DNA of 64,000 nucleotides from Photobacterium lutimaris (GTDB taxonomy: Bacteria > Pseudomonadota > Gammaproteobacteria > Enterobacterales > Vibrionaceae). The stretch spans positions 266,218 to 330,217 of the forward strand of contig NZ_PYMH01000005.1 of assembly GCF_003025555.1 (NCBI RefSeq). The letters run 5' to 3'. The notes beneath the pieces were generated by a model that was not told the origin of the DNA, did no database searches, and saw only the letters and a list, made by a program, of their open reading frames with translations. Below, one piece after another: positions 44,631 through 52,528 of this stretch. The translations under genes and the position numbers were made by a program. How positions within the stretch are numbered: the stretch's first letter is position 1; every line of letters begins with the position of its first letter.

Positions 44631-44963
44631 GCCCCATCTTATTACATACTGCAACCTGCCCTTGATATTGCGGCCGGAGAGTTACCTTGAGAGTTCAAGT
44701 GAGCATCCGAGCGAAATATCGAGGGCTTTTCTATAATTGTGCTATTTATCACAATATTGAATTAAACGCCAAACTGTAATATTTTCATATGACCATCCCA
44801 AAAACAATTTGCCAAAATTGAATATCTCTTATTCATAGTCGACTGGAAATGAGAATGATAATATCAAATAATTATTATGCTCTAAAATGGAGTATGTAAT
44901 TTTAGACTAAATAAACTCTGCTATAATTTTAAGATAATTGGTGCTGGTTTTATTGGAATAGAT
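44631..44963 (+). other. AT-rich intergenic region with a Fur-like site
   Basis: 333 bases with no gene. A Fur-box-like AATGAGAATGATAATATCA is at 44848-44866, about 100 bases before the patatin lipoprotein gene. Base composition drops sharply here relative to the lyase genes. No AgaR-like operator was found. Confidence 0.5.
44848..44866. promoter_or_regulatory. Fur-box-like sequence
   Basis: AATGAGAATGATAATATCA keeps the AATGANAATNAT half of the vibrio Fur consensus with an imperfect second half. A similar element precedes the next lipoprotein gene. AT-richness makes chance matches possible. Confidence 0.35.
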
Positions 44964-46304
44964 ATGAATAAAGAGATTATTGCTTTTATTTTATCCGCTT
45001 TTTTAATCGGCTGTACTAGTGATTTACAACGAAACCCAGCGCCTGCTTATTTAAATATGGATTATGGTTTATTTAACTCCAAAACGCTTAGACATTGGGG
45101 AGATACACCGTTCTCAATTGAGCAATATGTATTTGATGAGAAATTGCGAAGCAATACATTTGATAAAAATATCATTGTTGATGAGGCTGGTAACTTTAGA
45201 CCTCAACACTATTTGACTATATCTGGTGGAGGAGCAAATGGTGCATATGGTGCAGGACTTCTCAATGGCTTGTCAGATAGTGGAAAACGACCTGATTACC
45301 GGATGGTTACAGGCATTAGTACTGGAGCAATTATAGGGTTATACGCGTTTTTAGGTGAAGAGTATGATCACAAGCTACGAGATTTCTACACACAATTATC
45401 AGATCAAGATCTCTATCAGACACGATATGTGTGGGAAATATTTTCTAGCTCTTCACTTCTGAATACAGCCAGGTTTGAGAAGCTGGTAAGAGAGGAAATT
45501 GATCGTGACCTGTTGGATAAAGTCAAAGAAGAGTACTTGCGAGGTAGAACTTTTCTAGTCAAAACGACAAACCTTGATGCACAGCGCCCAGTCATATGGA
45601 ATATGGGGGAGATCGCCATGCATGATACAAAGGAGGCAGAGCTTCTCTTTCAAAGTGTGATCATAGCTTCAGCTTCAATTCCAGGTATTTTTGAACCGGT
45701 TCTTATACCGATGCAGATCAATGGTGTTCAATATGATGAGTTACATGTTGATGGCGGTGTCATAGCTCAAGCCTTTTTTATCCCAGAAAATATGGATGTT
45801 GAGGAATTTGCTAGTATTGAAAATAGATATTTTACCAAGCTAGGTATAGATCTGCCAGAGGAGCGAGAAAGTCACATATGGATGATTAATAACTCGCGTA
45901 TTGGTGCAATTTGGGAACCAACACAGCCAACATTAACTAATATTACAGGCCGTTCGATATCTACGATGATAAAGTACCAAGGACGGAGTAATCTAACGAA
46001 TATTTATCAGCAAAGTCAATTGATTGGTGCATCGTTCAATTCTTCATATATTGACCATAGAATTCCAGATGCACCGTCAGAAGCACCATTTAGCAAGAAA
46101 TATATGCAGTATATGTATTGTTATGGATATGCACAGGGTCTTAGCGATAATCACTGGAAGAGCGATTTGCCTAATTACTCCCAATTTCAGAGTATTGAGC
46201 CATGGAATAACTCTTTTTCTGATATAGAATACTTTAATTGGGAGAGAATCGAACCGGGATTGACTGGAAAGATTAACGAATGTCTATTGAGGGTAAATAA
46301 ATAA
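44964..46304 (+). CDS. Patatin-like phospholipase lipoprotein
   Basis: 446 residues. The signal carries a lipobox (FLIGC, Cys17). The patatin domain is intact: oxyanion GGGANGAYG (88-96), nucleophile Ser119 in GISTG and the catalytic Asp263 in HVDGG. Patatins hydrolyse acyl ester bonds of lipids. Being a lipoprotein, it would act in the envelope. Codon use is AT-rich, unlike the flanking chondroitin genes, and it has a Fur-like rather than AgaR-like upstream site, so it is likely a separate unit inserted into the locus. Confidence 0.88.
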   Translation: MNKEIIAFILSAFLIGCTSDLQRNPAPAYLNMDYGLFNSKTLRHWGDTPFSIEQYVFDEKLRSNTFDKNIIVDEAGNFRPQHYLTISGGGANGAYGAGLLNGLSDSGKRPDYRMVTGISTGAIIGLYAFLGEEYDHKLRDFYTQLSDQDLYQTRYVWEIFSSSSLLNTARFEKLVREEIDRDLLDKVKEEYLRGRTFLVKTTNLDAQRPVIWNMGEIAMHDTKEAELLFQSVIIASASIPGIFEPVLIPMQINGVQYDELHVDGGVIAQAFFIPENMDVEEFASIENRYFTKLGIDLPEERESHIWMINNSRIGAIWEPTQPTLTNITGRSISTMIKYQGRSNLTNIYQQSQLIGASFNSSYIDHRIPDAPSEAPFSKKYMQYMYCYGYAQGLSDNHWKSDLPNYSQFQSIEPWNNSFSDIEYFNWERIEPGLTGKINECLLRVNK

Positions 46305-46386
46305 CCTTTAAATTGTTTGCTAGTTATAGAATAACAAATTGTAATAAAATATAATACTTTATAATATCTGCATCATTAACGAATAA

Positions 46387-46405
46387 CTGTTATTCATTCT
46401 CATCT
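46387..46405. promoter_or_regulatory. Second Fur-box-like sequence
   Basis: On the minus strand the site reads AGATGAGAATGAATAACAG, sharing ATGAGAATGA with the site at 44848. It lies about 130 bases before the SPOR lipoprotein gene and overlaps the inverted repeat GAATAACTGTTATTC. Confidence 0.35.
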
Positions 46406-46533
46406 TATAGAAGTTTGATAATATTAACTGGAATGGTATCAATGAGAAGGTTTTTCATTTCTTAAACACGGAATGTTAATGTTAGATACTAAAACTTATA
46501 CCAAATTTATCTAAAAATTAGAATGCTAATCCT

Positions 46534-47202
46534 ATGGTTAATAAAATTAAACTATCTCTAATATTATCAATAATGCTTACTGGGTGTATACAACTCGATC
46601 CCTATCAAAAATATCATACAGCTTTAAATTCTGACCAGTGTGTGCCTGATATTAATACGACATATACTGAAACTGTATATGAGCCAGCATTGAGTGAAAA
46701 TACGGCTGAATACACAATCAGTGAGTCAGGGTTTGGAACAGATAATGATGATATTGCATTTGATGATACTGCCAGCAGACCTGCTGTTGAGGTTACAGCG
46801 ATTAATGCCATACCTGAAATGACATCTGAAGATATTCTACCAATCTCAGTGGAGCTTGAAGAGCGGCAATTTTATGCTTTGGAAACGACCTCATCAAATT
46901 ATTCTGATGTACAAATTTCGACAGGAAAAATCTCAAGTACCTTAGGAAGAGAAGAGGCGCTTTATGTTCAGGTTTTTGCAACGTTGGATGAGGATAACGC
47001 TAAAAATGTATTGAGGGACGTGAGGTCATTTTTCCCCGAGCAAACATCAGTTATTCGCTCTGCTGGGATATACCGTATTCTTATTGGTCCTCTGGAGAAA
47101 GATGAAACTACATTTGTTGTGAATGAAATAAATAAACAAAGTGATTACAGCACAGCATTTGTGCTGTCTCATTTCATTGATATCAGTGATGATGAAATTT
47201 AG
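46534..47202 (+). CDS. Lipoprotein with C-terminal SPOR-like domain
   Basis: 222 residues. A lipobox (MLTGC, Cys about 18) is followed by an acidic, low-complexity middle and a C-terminal SPOR-like domain (about 145-215, ALYVQVFATLDEDNAKNV to GIYRILIGPL). SPOR domains bind denuded septal peptidoglycan, so the protein may link outer membrane and cell wall. It is AT-rich like the patatin gene before it and is followed by a terminator. No direct connection to chondroitin use is visible. Confidence 0.7.
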   Translation: MVNKIKLSLILSIMLTGCIQLDPYQKYHTALNSDQCVPDINTTYTETVYEPALSENTAEYTISESGFGTDNDDIAFDDTASRPAVEVTAINAIPEMTSEDILPISVELEERQFYALETTSSNYSDVQISTGKISSTLGREEALYVQVFATLDEDNAKNVLRDVRSFFPEQTSVIRSAGIYRILIGPLEKDETTFVVNEINKQSDYSTAFVLSHFIDISDDEI

Positions 47203-47280
47203 TCGATACCTCAATATTACGCACTGAGTAAAATAAGTATTTAATGCCAGGTTGTGTTGTTGCCTATATGTATTAGGCTG

Positions 47281-47306
47281 TGGGCTCGATTGACGAGCCC
47301 ATTTTT
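47281..47306. terminator. Terminator between SPOR lipoprotein and sulfatase genes
   Basis: TGGGCTCG (47281-47288) pairs with CGAGCCCA (47294-47301), followed by TTTTT. It ends the plus-strand lipoprotein unit and may also stop the convergent sulfatase operon. Confidence 0.85.
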
Positions 47307-47342
47307 GTTATTTGCGATTACCTAGCCAATTTGCGGCGCCGT

Positions 47343-48875
47343 TTAAGTCACTGTGTCAGCCTCTTTGGCTTTGAGGTAGGCGTCTAGGGCACAGTCGCCG
47401 TGATGATGTTGGTAGCCCGGTGTATGGTGGCGCCAGGCTGGGTCGATATTGACAGCTTGGGTCTTGAAGGGATCGATTTGCTCGTGGGTGTAATGCGTAA
47501 AACCTTCTCGGTATTGGTCAAGCAAGTCACGGTAAGCCGGATCGTTGGCCAGGTTCTGGCGCTCACCTGGATCACGAACTAGGTCGAACAGTTCTTCACC
47601 TCCCTCTTGGTAGACGGTGTATTTATGGTTTTTTGTGCGGTACATCCGAGCCGGCTCGATGGTTGTTTCGCGGCTGGTGTACCATTGGCTGACGACGGCT
47701 TCGCGCCAGTCATCAGGCGATTTTCCGTCCATAAGCGGTAGCACACTTCGGCCATAGAGTTGCTCGGGAATACTTAAGCCCGCGTAGTCGCACAAGGTAG
47801 GAAGAAGATCACACAGCGAAACTAGTTCATCATTTTGTTGGCCTTGTGGGATCCCAGGGCCTGTGATCACAAAAGGAACGTTGGTTGCCTCTTCATAGAA
47901 AAAGTTCATTTTGGTGACTTGACGGTGGCTACCCATGGCATCGCCGTGATCACTGAAGAAGACAATCAGCGTATTGTCGGCGGCATCTGACTGCGCGAGG
48001 GCATCTAGAACCCTCTTGATACTATTGTCGCCCATGCGGGTGTAGTGGTAGTAGGCCGCCAGATACTGCTGATAATTGAGCGGGCTCCAATGGGCGGCTT
48101 CGTGCATGCGATGATGGCCGCAGCACAGATACTGGACGGCTGGTGGCCGGTTGGTGATAGGATCGAGGTTTTCAAAATTATCACGCAATGGCGGTAGCGG
48201 GCCGATGCCTTGGATTTCATTATGAGGCCCGGCAAACGCGCCGACCCAACCACAAATATTGTGCGGGTTATTGAAGTCAACGGCCATAATGAAAGGCTTA
48301 TCGTGTTTTTTGTGCAAGAACGCCACACTTTCCTGTTCAGCGTATAGATCTTCCCGCGAGTCGTAGTTCACCGGAAACGCTTCGGGGGCATCCATTTCCA
48401 TTTCGATTTGCTCCGCACAGTCAAAACCACGCAAGGAGCCAAAGTCATGACGCTTGCCGAAATGGACCGCATCATAGCCTGCATCGCGGAACAATTGGCC
48501 GAGGGTCGGCATAGATGAAGGAATGTTTGGACTGTTATTACCATGTACACCATTTTGATGCGGCAGTCGGCCAGTCCAGAACGAGGCTCGGGAAGGGCCA
48601 CATAGAGGATAGGCGGTATAAGCGGCGTTGAAACGCGTCCCTCGGGCGATGAGGCTGTCGATAGTAGGGGTGGATACATCGCTGTTGCCATAGCCGCCAA
48701 TCGCATGGCGAGATAGCTGATCGGCGGTAATGATCAGGATGTTTTTGGGTTTGCTGATTGTTTGAGTGGCCGGGGATGCCATAGCCGAGGATGGGGTAAG
48801 TACTACAGCAGATGTACTGCTAGCAGCGGCGGCACCGGCGACACCTTTGATAAAGTTTCGGCGAGTGAGTGACAT
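47343..48875 (-). CDS. Tat-exported sulfatase
   Basis: 510 residues of alkaline-phosphatase/sulfatase fold. A twin-arginine signal (TRRNFIKG at the N-terminus) indicates export of the folded enzyme. The formylglycine site is Cys92 in CGPSR, matching C-x-P-S-R; metal ligands include Asp52 and the later SDHGDAMGSH. A cysteine-type site needs an anaerobic or FGE-type maturase; none is in the window. It is the last gene of a three-gene minus-strand unit and probably removes sulfate from chondroitin disaccharides; position specificity (4-O or 6-O) is not readable. Confidence 0.92.
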   Translation of the reverse strand: MSLTRRNFIKGVAGAAAASSTSAVVLTPSSAMASPATQTISKPKNILIITADQLSRHAIGGYGNSDVSTPTIDSLIARGTRFNAAYTAYPLCGPSRASFWTGRLPHQNGVHGNNSPNIPSSMPTLGQLFRDAGYDAVHFGKRHDFGSLRGFDCAEQIEMEMDAPEAFPVNYDSREDLYAEQESVAFLHKKHDKPFIMAVDFNNPHNICGWVGAFAGPHNEIQGIGPLPPLRDNFENLDPITNRPPAVQYLCCGHHRMHEAAHWSPLNYQQYLAAYYHYTRMGDNSIKRVLDALAQSDAADNTLIVFFSDHGDAMGSHRQVTKMNFFYEEATNVPFVITGPGIPQGQQNDELVSLCDLLPTLCDYAGLSIPEQLYGRSVLPLMDGKSPDDWREAVVSQWYTSRETTIEPARMYRTKNHKYTVYQEGGEELFDLVRDPGERQNLANDPAYRDLLDQYREGFTHYTHEQIDPFKTQAVNIDPAWRHHTPGYQHHHGDCALDAYLKAKEADTVT

Positions 48876-48894
48876 TGTTTACTTCCTTATAAAC

Positions 48895-49626
48895 TTAGCC
48901 TTGTTGCTTCATATCGAGTGAATAGACCTTGAAATTGTCGATTTTCAGGTGGCTCTTCCATGTCCGGAAACCGAACTTACCGGATTTAAACTGCTCTTTA
49001 TCGTTGATCTCATAGAGCTTGTTGTTATTGCTAAACACCAGAATTTGATCGTCGAGGCTAACGATCTTGATGTTGGTCGGGTGGTTGGGAATATTCATGA
49101 ACTGCTTGTCTGTTACATCATACTCAGGCAGCAACGGGCGGGTACCATCCCCGGGATAGCGACGAAAACGAGTGGTGCTGTTGTCGTTGGCACCGTAACC
49201 GATATAGTAGAGTTGCATCGGATCGTATTTTCGCATGTCACCTGCACGCCAGTCAGACTTAGCAAAGAAATCTTGGCTCCCAGGTTCTTGGGCCATCCAG
49301 AAGAAGTTAAGGTCAGTACCACGGTCGTTTGGGCCGTTAGCCATGACTACCGTACCTTCAAATTCAATCACTGACGGTGTGGTAATGTCGTGCTTAAACC
49401 ACACCGTAACACCGGCACCGTCATCAATGTCGAGCGCCTCTTGCTTGATACCCACGTCGGATGCATCTGTTTTTTCAATCACCCACTGAGATAGGTTTTG
49501 GCTGAAATCATCGCTGAAAAGTAAAGTTCCATTTTTTTTGATCAGTGATTCAGGGTTATCAATCGCAAAAGTCGGTAGGCTACTTCCCATAGCGATTGCT
49601 AATAGAGCAATATTAAGTCTATTCAT
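48895..49626 (-). CDS. Exported jelly-roll protein (DUF6250/DUF1961-like)
   Basis: 243 residues. A Sec signal peptide of about 21 residues ends at TFA-IDN. The mature part is a concanavalin-like beta sandwich by pattern: LLFSDDFSQNLSQWVIE near the start, DRGTDLNFFWMAQ, YYIGYGANDNSTTRFRRY and a closing LKIDNFKVYSL. Such domains occur in polysaccharide degradation loci of many bacteria and include lyase-like and binding proteins. It lies between two sulfatase genes in one operon. It could be a lyase for a different linkage or a sulfated-sugar binding protein. Confidence 0.7.
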   Translation of the reverse strand: MNRLNIALLAIAMGSSLPTFAIDNPESLIKKNGTLLFSDDFSQNLSQWVIEKTDASDVGIKQEALDIDDGAGVTVWFKHDITTPSVIEFEGTVVMANGPNDRGTDLNFFWMAQEPGSQDFFAKSDWRAGDMRKYDPMQLYYIGYGANDNSTTRFRRYPGDGTRPLLPEYDVTDKQFMNIPNHPTNIKIVSLDDQILVFSNNNKLYEINDKEQFKSGKFGFRTWKSHLKIDNFKVYSLDMKQQG

Positions 49627-49654
49627 TTTATTCTCTAGGCTTATTGGTGAACTG

Positions 49655-49681
49655 TAACTCCCAGCATGCGGCTGGGAGTTA
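49655..49681 (-). promoter_or_regulatory. Intercistronic hairpin in the sulfatase operon
   Basis: An 11-bp perfect stem (TAACTCCCAGC with GCTGGGAGTTA) closes a five-base loop five bases past the first sulfatase stop. No T run follows on the minus strand, so it more likely protects mRNA ends or tunes downstream expression. Confidence 0.65.
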
Positions 49682-49685
49682 TGGA

Positions 49686-51239
49686 TTAGGTATAGGCATT
49701 AAGCACACTGGCCGGCACTTCGGCCGGGCGCCAAGGATCGCCAGTATGTTCAAGCCAAGGGATAAGCTCCTCTTCGATTAACCGGCTGATCAACGCATCA
49801 TTTCCTTCGGCAATATTCGCCATCTGATAGGGGTCGTTAGCGTTGTCATGCAAGACGTAGGTCAACGGCTTGCCGATCTTCCGGTCGATCATCAGGGTAT
49901 AGCGATCAGTACGAATGCCACGGCGGCCGTAAGACTGCGCTCCGTAAGGGACGAAGGTATACAACTGCGAGGTAGGGCGGATATCACCAGCTTCACCACG
50001 GAGGGTGTTGGCAAAATTACCCCCTTCGACAGTGTCTGGAATATATTCGTCCATGCCCATCAGGCCGAACATGGTCGGGAAGATATCCGGTGCTGAGAAC
50101 AAGAGGTTATCTTGGCGAGGAGAAAGTTTACCCGGCCAGCGGAAGATCATCGGTATCCGCATCGATTCTTCATAGTGGACATTCTTCGTGGGTTTGCCGT
50201 TGGCACCCAAGCAGCAACCATGATCAGAGAAGAAGACAACCAGTGTGTCTTCAGAAAGGTTGAGCCGATCAAGCTCGTTGATAATACGGCCGAACTGTTC
50301 ATCCACACCATTGATCATTGCCATGTATTCTTTGAAGTATTTTGGTCCGTAACCTTCTTGGTAGTCCTTGTCCCACACGACATTTGGACGGGTATTGAGT
50401 GATTCGGACGTTTCACCGCTGAATCGGTCTAAGTATTTTTGTGGAACTTGGTCATAAGGGGAATGCGGAGGGTTCATTGAGACAACTAAAGTAAAGGGCT
50501 TGTCATTGTCACGGTACTGACCATTTTCGTTTCGTAAGTATTTAATCGCAATATCGGCTTCGTGCTCTGGGCTCCATTGGTTAATCTGAAGCGGTTTGTC
50601 CCTTGGTGTTTCGTTGGTCCAGTAGATCGGGTTCATGTGTAGATCATAGGTCCCGTATGAGTACCAGAAGTCGAAACCATGGCGACGGTCAGGGGCCGTC
50701 CAGTCATTCCAATAACGCCCTTCCATTGGATTGTTATAGCTTGGAATGAAAGGAGCTTCAGGCGTATCGAGGTGCCACTTGCCGATATAGCCCATGCTGT
50801 AGCCCTGCTTTTTCATTATGTCGGACCAAGTCAGGGTATTCTTTTTCAGCTCGATACCGAAATCTTTGCCACCGAAATTACCAGGCATTGCGGTATGGCT
50901 GTTGCCTTGGATCCCGTTACGATTTGGGTACTGTCCTGTCATCAACATACCGCGGAACGGGGTACATAATGGGAAGTTGGACACAGCCTGATCCAGTACC
51001 ACACTCTGCTTGGCAAATTTATCCAGATATGGAGTCAATGAACGGTCCTGATCCATAAAGCCAAGTGACTGGGCTCGAAATTCATCGGGGAAGATAATCA
51101 AGAGATTAGGCTTTTTGCCTTCGGCTTTGGCGGTTACAGCGGGCTGACTGCCCGTCAATGAACTGCAGGCCGGAGTGGCAGCTACCGCCCCTGTGACTGC
51201 TATGCCTTTCAAAAGGTCACGGCGTGATATGGACATCAT
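49686..51239 (-). CDS. Tat-exported sulfatase with CTPFR active site
   Basis: 517 residues. A twin-arginine signal (SRRDLLKG) is followed by TPACSS, a possible lipobox, so it may be a Tat-exported lipoprotein. The formylglycine site is Cys92 in CTPFR, within the broad C-x-P/A-x-R rule but with Phe in place of the usual Ser. Metal-binding Asp52 and SDHGCCLG are present. Sequence differs strongly from the sulfatase at 47343, so the two probably remove sulfate from different positions. First gene of the minus-strand unit; AAAGGAGA precedes the ATG. Confidence 0.9.
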   Translation of the reverse strand: MMSISRRDLLKGIAVTGAVAATPACSSLTGSQPAVTAKAEGKKPNLLIIFPDEFRAQSLGFMDQDRSLTPYLDKFAKQSVVLDQAVSNFPLCTPFRGMLMTGQYPNRNGIQGNSHTAMPGNFGGKDFGIELKKNTLTWSDIMKKQGYSMGYIGKWHLDTPEAPFIPSYNNPMEGRYWNDWTAPDRRHGFDFWYSYGTYDLHMNPIYWTNETPRDKPLQINQWSPEHEADIAIKYLRNENGQYRDNDKPFTLVVSMNPPHSPYDQVPQKYLDRFSGETSESLNTRPNVVWDKDYQEGYGPKYFKEYMAMINGVDEQFGRIINELDRLNLSEDTLVVFFSDHGCCLGANGKPTKNVHYEESMRIPMIFRWPGKLSPRQDNLLFSAPDIFPTMFGLMGMDEYIPDTVEGGNFANTLRGEAGDIRPTSQLYTFVPYGAQSYGRRGIRTDRYTLMIDRKIGKPLTYVLHDNANDPYQMANIAEGNDALISRLIEEELIPWLEHTGDPWRPAEVPASVLNAYT

Positions 51240-51308
51240 TTGTCTCCTTTAAAGTAAGCTACAATTTGCATATAAAGTGTGATGTAAGTGGTAAAAGAAA
51301 GTAAAAGT

Positions 51309-51326
51309 GTTTCTTTTTCTTACGTT
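51309..51326 (+). promoter_or_regulatory. AgaR-like operator D
   Basis: GTTTCTTTTTCTTACGTT matches operator A at 14 of 18 positions. It lies 70 bases upstream of the sulfatase start on the other strand. Confidence 0.55.
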
Positions 51327-51536
51327 TAGGTGCTTTTATATTAATATCGTAAACTATCGAAAGTTTGCTGACTCTGTTGTTGATCACAAAAGATAACATC
51401 AAGCTGTCGTATGCTTTCAAAGTGAAACTGGGTATGTTTTGCTTTACGGTTTGATTTGCGATAAATTTACTATTACTGGCAACTATTTATGCATTATGGC
51501 AAGTGAGCTCTTTCGGAGTGCTGTTTTTTTCTTTGA

Positions 51537-51554
51537 ATCGAAAGTATGTGTAAA
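51537..51554 (-). promoter_or_regulatory. Weaker AgaR-like site E
   Basis: The minus strand reads TTTACACATACTTTCGAT, matching operator A at 11 of 18 positions, mainly in the CTTTCG end. It is the first member of the direct repeat with operator F. Confidence 0.45.
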
Positions 51555-51568
51555 TAAACTGGCAAATT

Positions 51569-51586
51569 AACGAAAGTATGTGAAAG
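51569..51586 (-). promoter_or_regulatory. AgaR-like operator F
   Basis: The minus strand reads CTTTCACATACTTTCGTT, matching operator A at 14 of 18 positions. It lies 100 bases before the agaR start and 32 bases from site E, three helical turns, so dimers could bind on one face. Confidence 0.6.
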
Positions 51587-51642
51587 AGATCGCAAGTTTG
51601 TATTCTGCCCATTGTGCCTTTTGTTTTTGATTGTAAGCTTAT

Positions 51643-51660
51643 ATCGAAACCAAACGAAAG
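51643..51660 (-). promoter_or_regulatory. AgaR-like operator G, next to agaR
   Basis: The minus strand reads CTTTCGTTTGGTTTCGAT, matching operator A at 13 of 18 positions. It ends 25 bases before the agaR start codon, a position suited to autorepression. Confidence 0.55.
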
Positions 51661-51685
51661 TCTGGTTTCAGCAGGAGACTAAGTA

Positions 51686-52462
51686 ATGAAAAGTGCTGTC
51701 GAAAGGCGAATGGAAATCGTCAACGTGGTGAACCAAGAAGGTAAAGCGCGTGTCGAGGACCTAGCTTCGAGATTTAGTGTCTCCAGTGTCACTATTCGCA
51801 GTGATCTGAGCTTTTTGGAAAAGAACGGTTATGTTGTGCGTTCGCACGGTGCCGCGATTCCAAATACTGGGGTGATTGCAGAGCTAACCGTCCATGAAAA
51901 GCGTCGTCAAAATGCCGGTTTGAAAACGGTATTGGGACAAGCAGCGGCGGAGCTGATTGAAGATGGTGACACAGTCATTCTAGATTCGGGTACTACTACA
52001 CGCGAGATTGCCTCAAACCTGAGTAATGTTGAGGATGTAGTGGTAATGACCAATGGTCTGGATGTGGCTATGGAGTTGTCGTCAAAACCGGGTATTGAGG
52101 TATTGATGACAGGTGGTGTACTTCGTAAGAAGGCGCTGTCTTTTTCGGGTTCACAGGCCGAGAACGGGTTGAAAAACTACCGCTTTGATAAAGTGTTCTT
52201 GGGTGTGGATGGCTTTGACCTTAGATCGGGAATTACAACTCACAATGAGCAGGAAGCGAGTCTAAACCGCTTAATGTGTGAAATTTCCGAACATGTTGTT
52301 GCTATTGCGGATTCCAGTAAATTTGGCAAACGCAGTTGTCATATGATCCGAGAATTTGGGCATATTGACACCTTGGTGACCGATTCCGGTATTCCGGAAG
52401 AGTATCTACAAGGATTGCGAGACATGAAAGTGAATGTGGTCATTGTTGATAAGACAGATTAG
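51686..52462 (+). CDS. agaR: DeoR family repressor, AgaR-like
   Basis: 258 residues. The N-terminal DeoR helix-turn-helix (RRMEIVNVVNQEGKARVEDLASRFSV, then SVTIRSDLSFLE) precedes the sugar-phosphate-sensing DeoRC domain with DGDTVILDSGTTT and DGFDLRSGITTHNEQEA. In enteric bacteria AgaR represses GalNAc/galactosamine genes and responds to an aminosugar phosphate. Here it heads the GalNAc-6-P operon and is surrounded by AgaR-like operators, so it probably represses the chondroitin genes on both sides. Confidence 0.85.
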   Translation: MKSAVERRMEIVNVVNQEGKARVEDLASRFSVSSVTIRSDLSFLEKNGYVVRSHGAAIPNTGVIAELTVHEKRRQNAGLKTVLGQAAAELIEDGDTVILDSGTTTREIASNLSNVEDVVVMTNGLDVAMELSSKPGIEVLMTGGVLRKKALSFSGSQAENGLKNYRFDKVFLGVDGFDLRSGITTHNEQEASLNRLMCEISEHVVAIADSSKFGKRSCHMIREFGHIDTLVTDSGIPEEYLQGLRDMKVNVVIVDKTD

Positions 52463-52483
52463 TTCCTTCCTCTAAGCGATGCG

Positions 52484-52525
52484 CTAACTCCATAGCAGCA
52501 GCCCAGATGCTGATTGTGGAGTTAG
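52484..52525 (+). promoter_or_regulatory. Hairpin sequestering the ribosome binding site of the aldolase subunit gene
   Basis: CTAACTCCA (52484-52492) pairs perfectly with TGGAGTTAG (52517-52525); inside it CAGCA pairs with TGCTG. The paired strand contains the GGAG ribosome binding site (52518-52521) of the gene starting at 52529, so translation would need the stem to open. Confidence 0.65.
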
Positions 52526-52528
52526 TAC

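Larger units (their letters stand above)
51240..51685. other. Divergent control region of the sulfatase and aga operons
   Basis: 446 bases without genes. It holds at least four AgaR-like sites (51309, 51537, 51569, 51643), a 12-bp direct repeat CGAAAGTATGTG (51539-51550 and 51571-51582, 32 bases apart) and a TGATCACAAAAG element (51381-51392) identical to one at 42190-42201. It must contain the promoters of both flanking operons. Confidence 0.7.
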
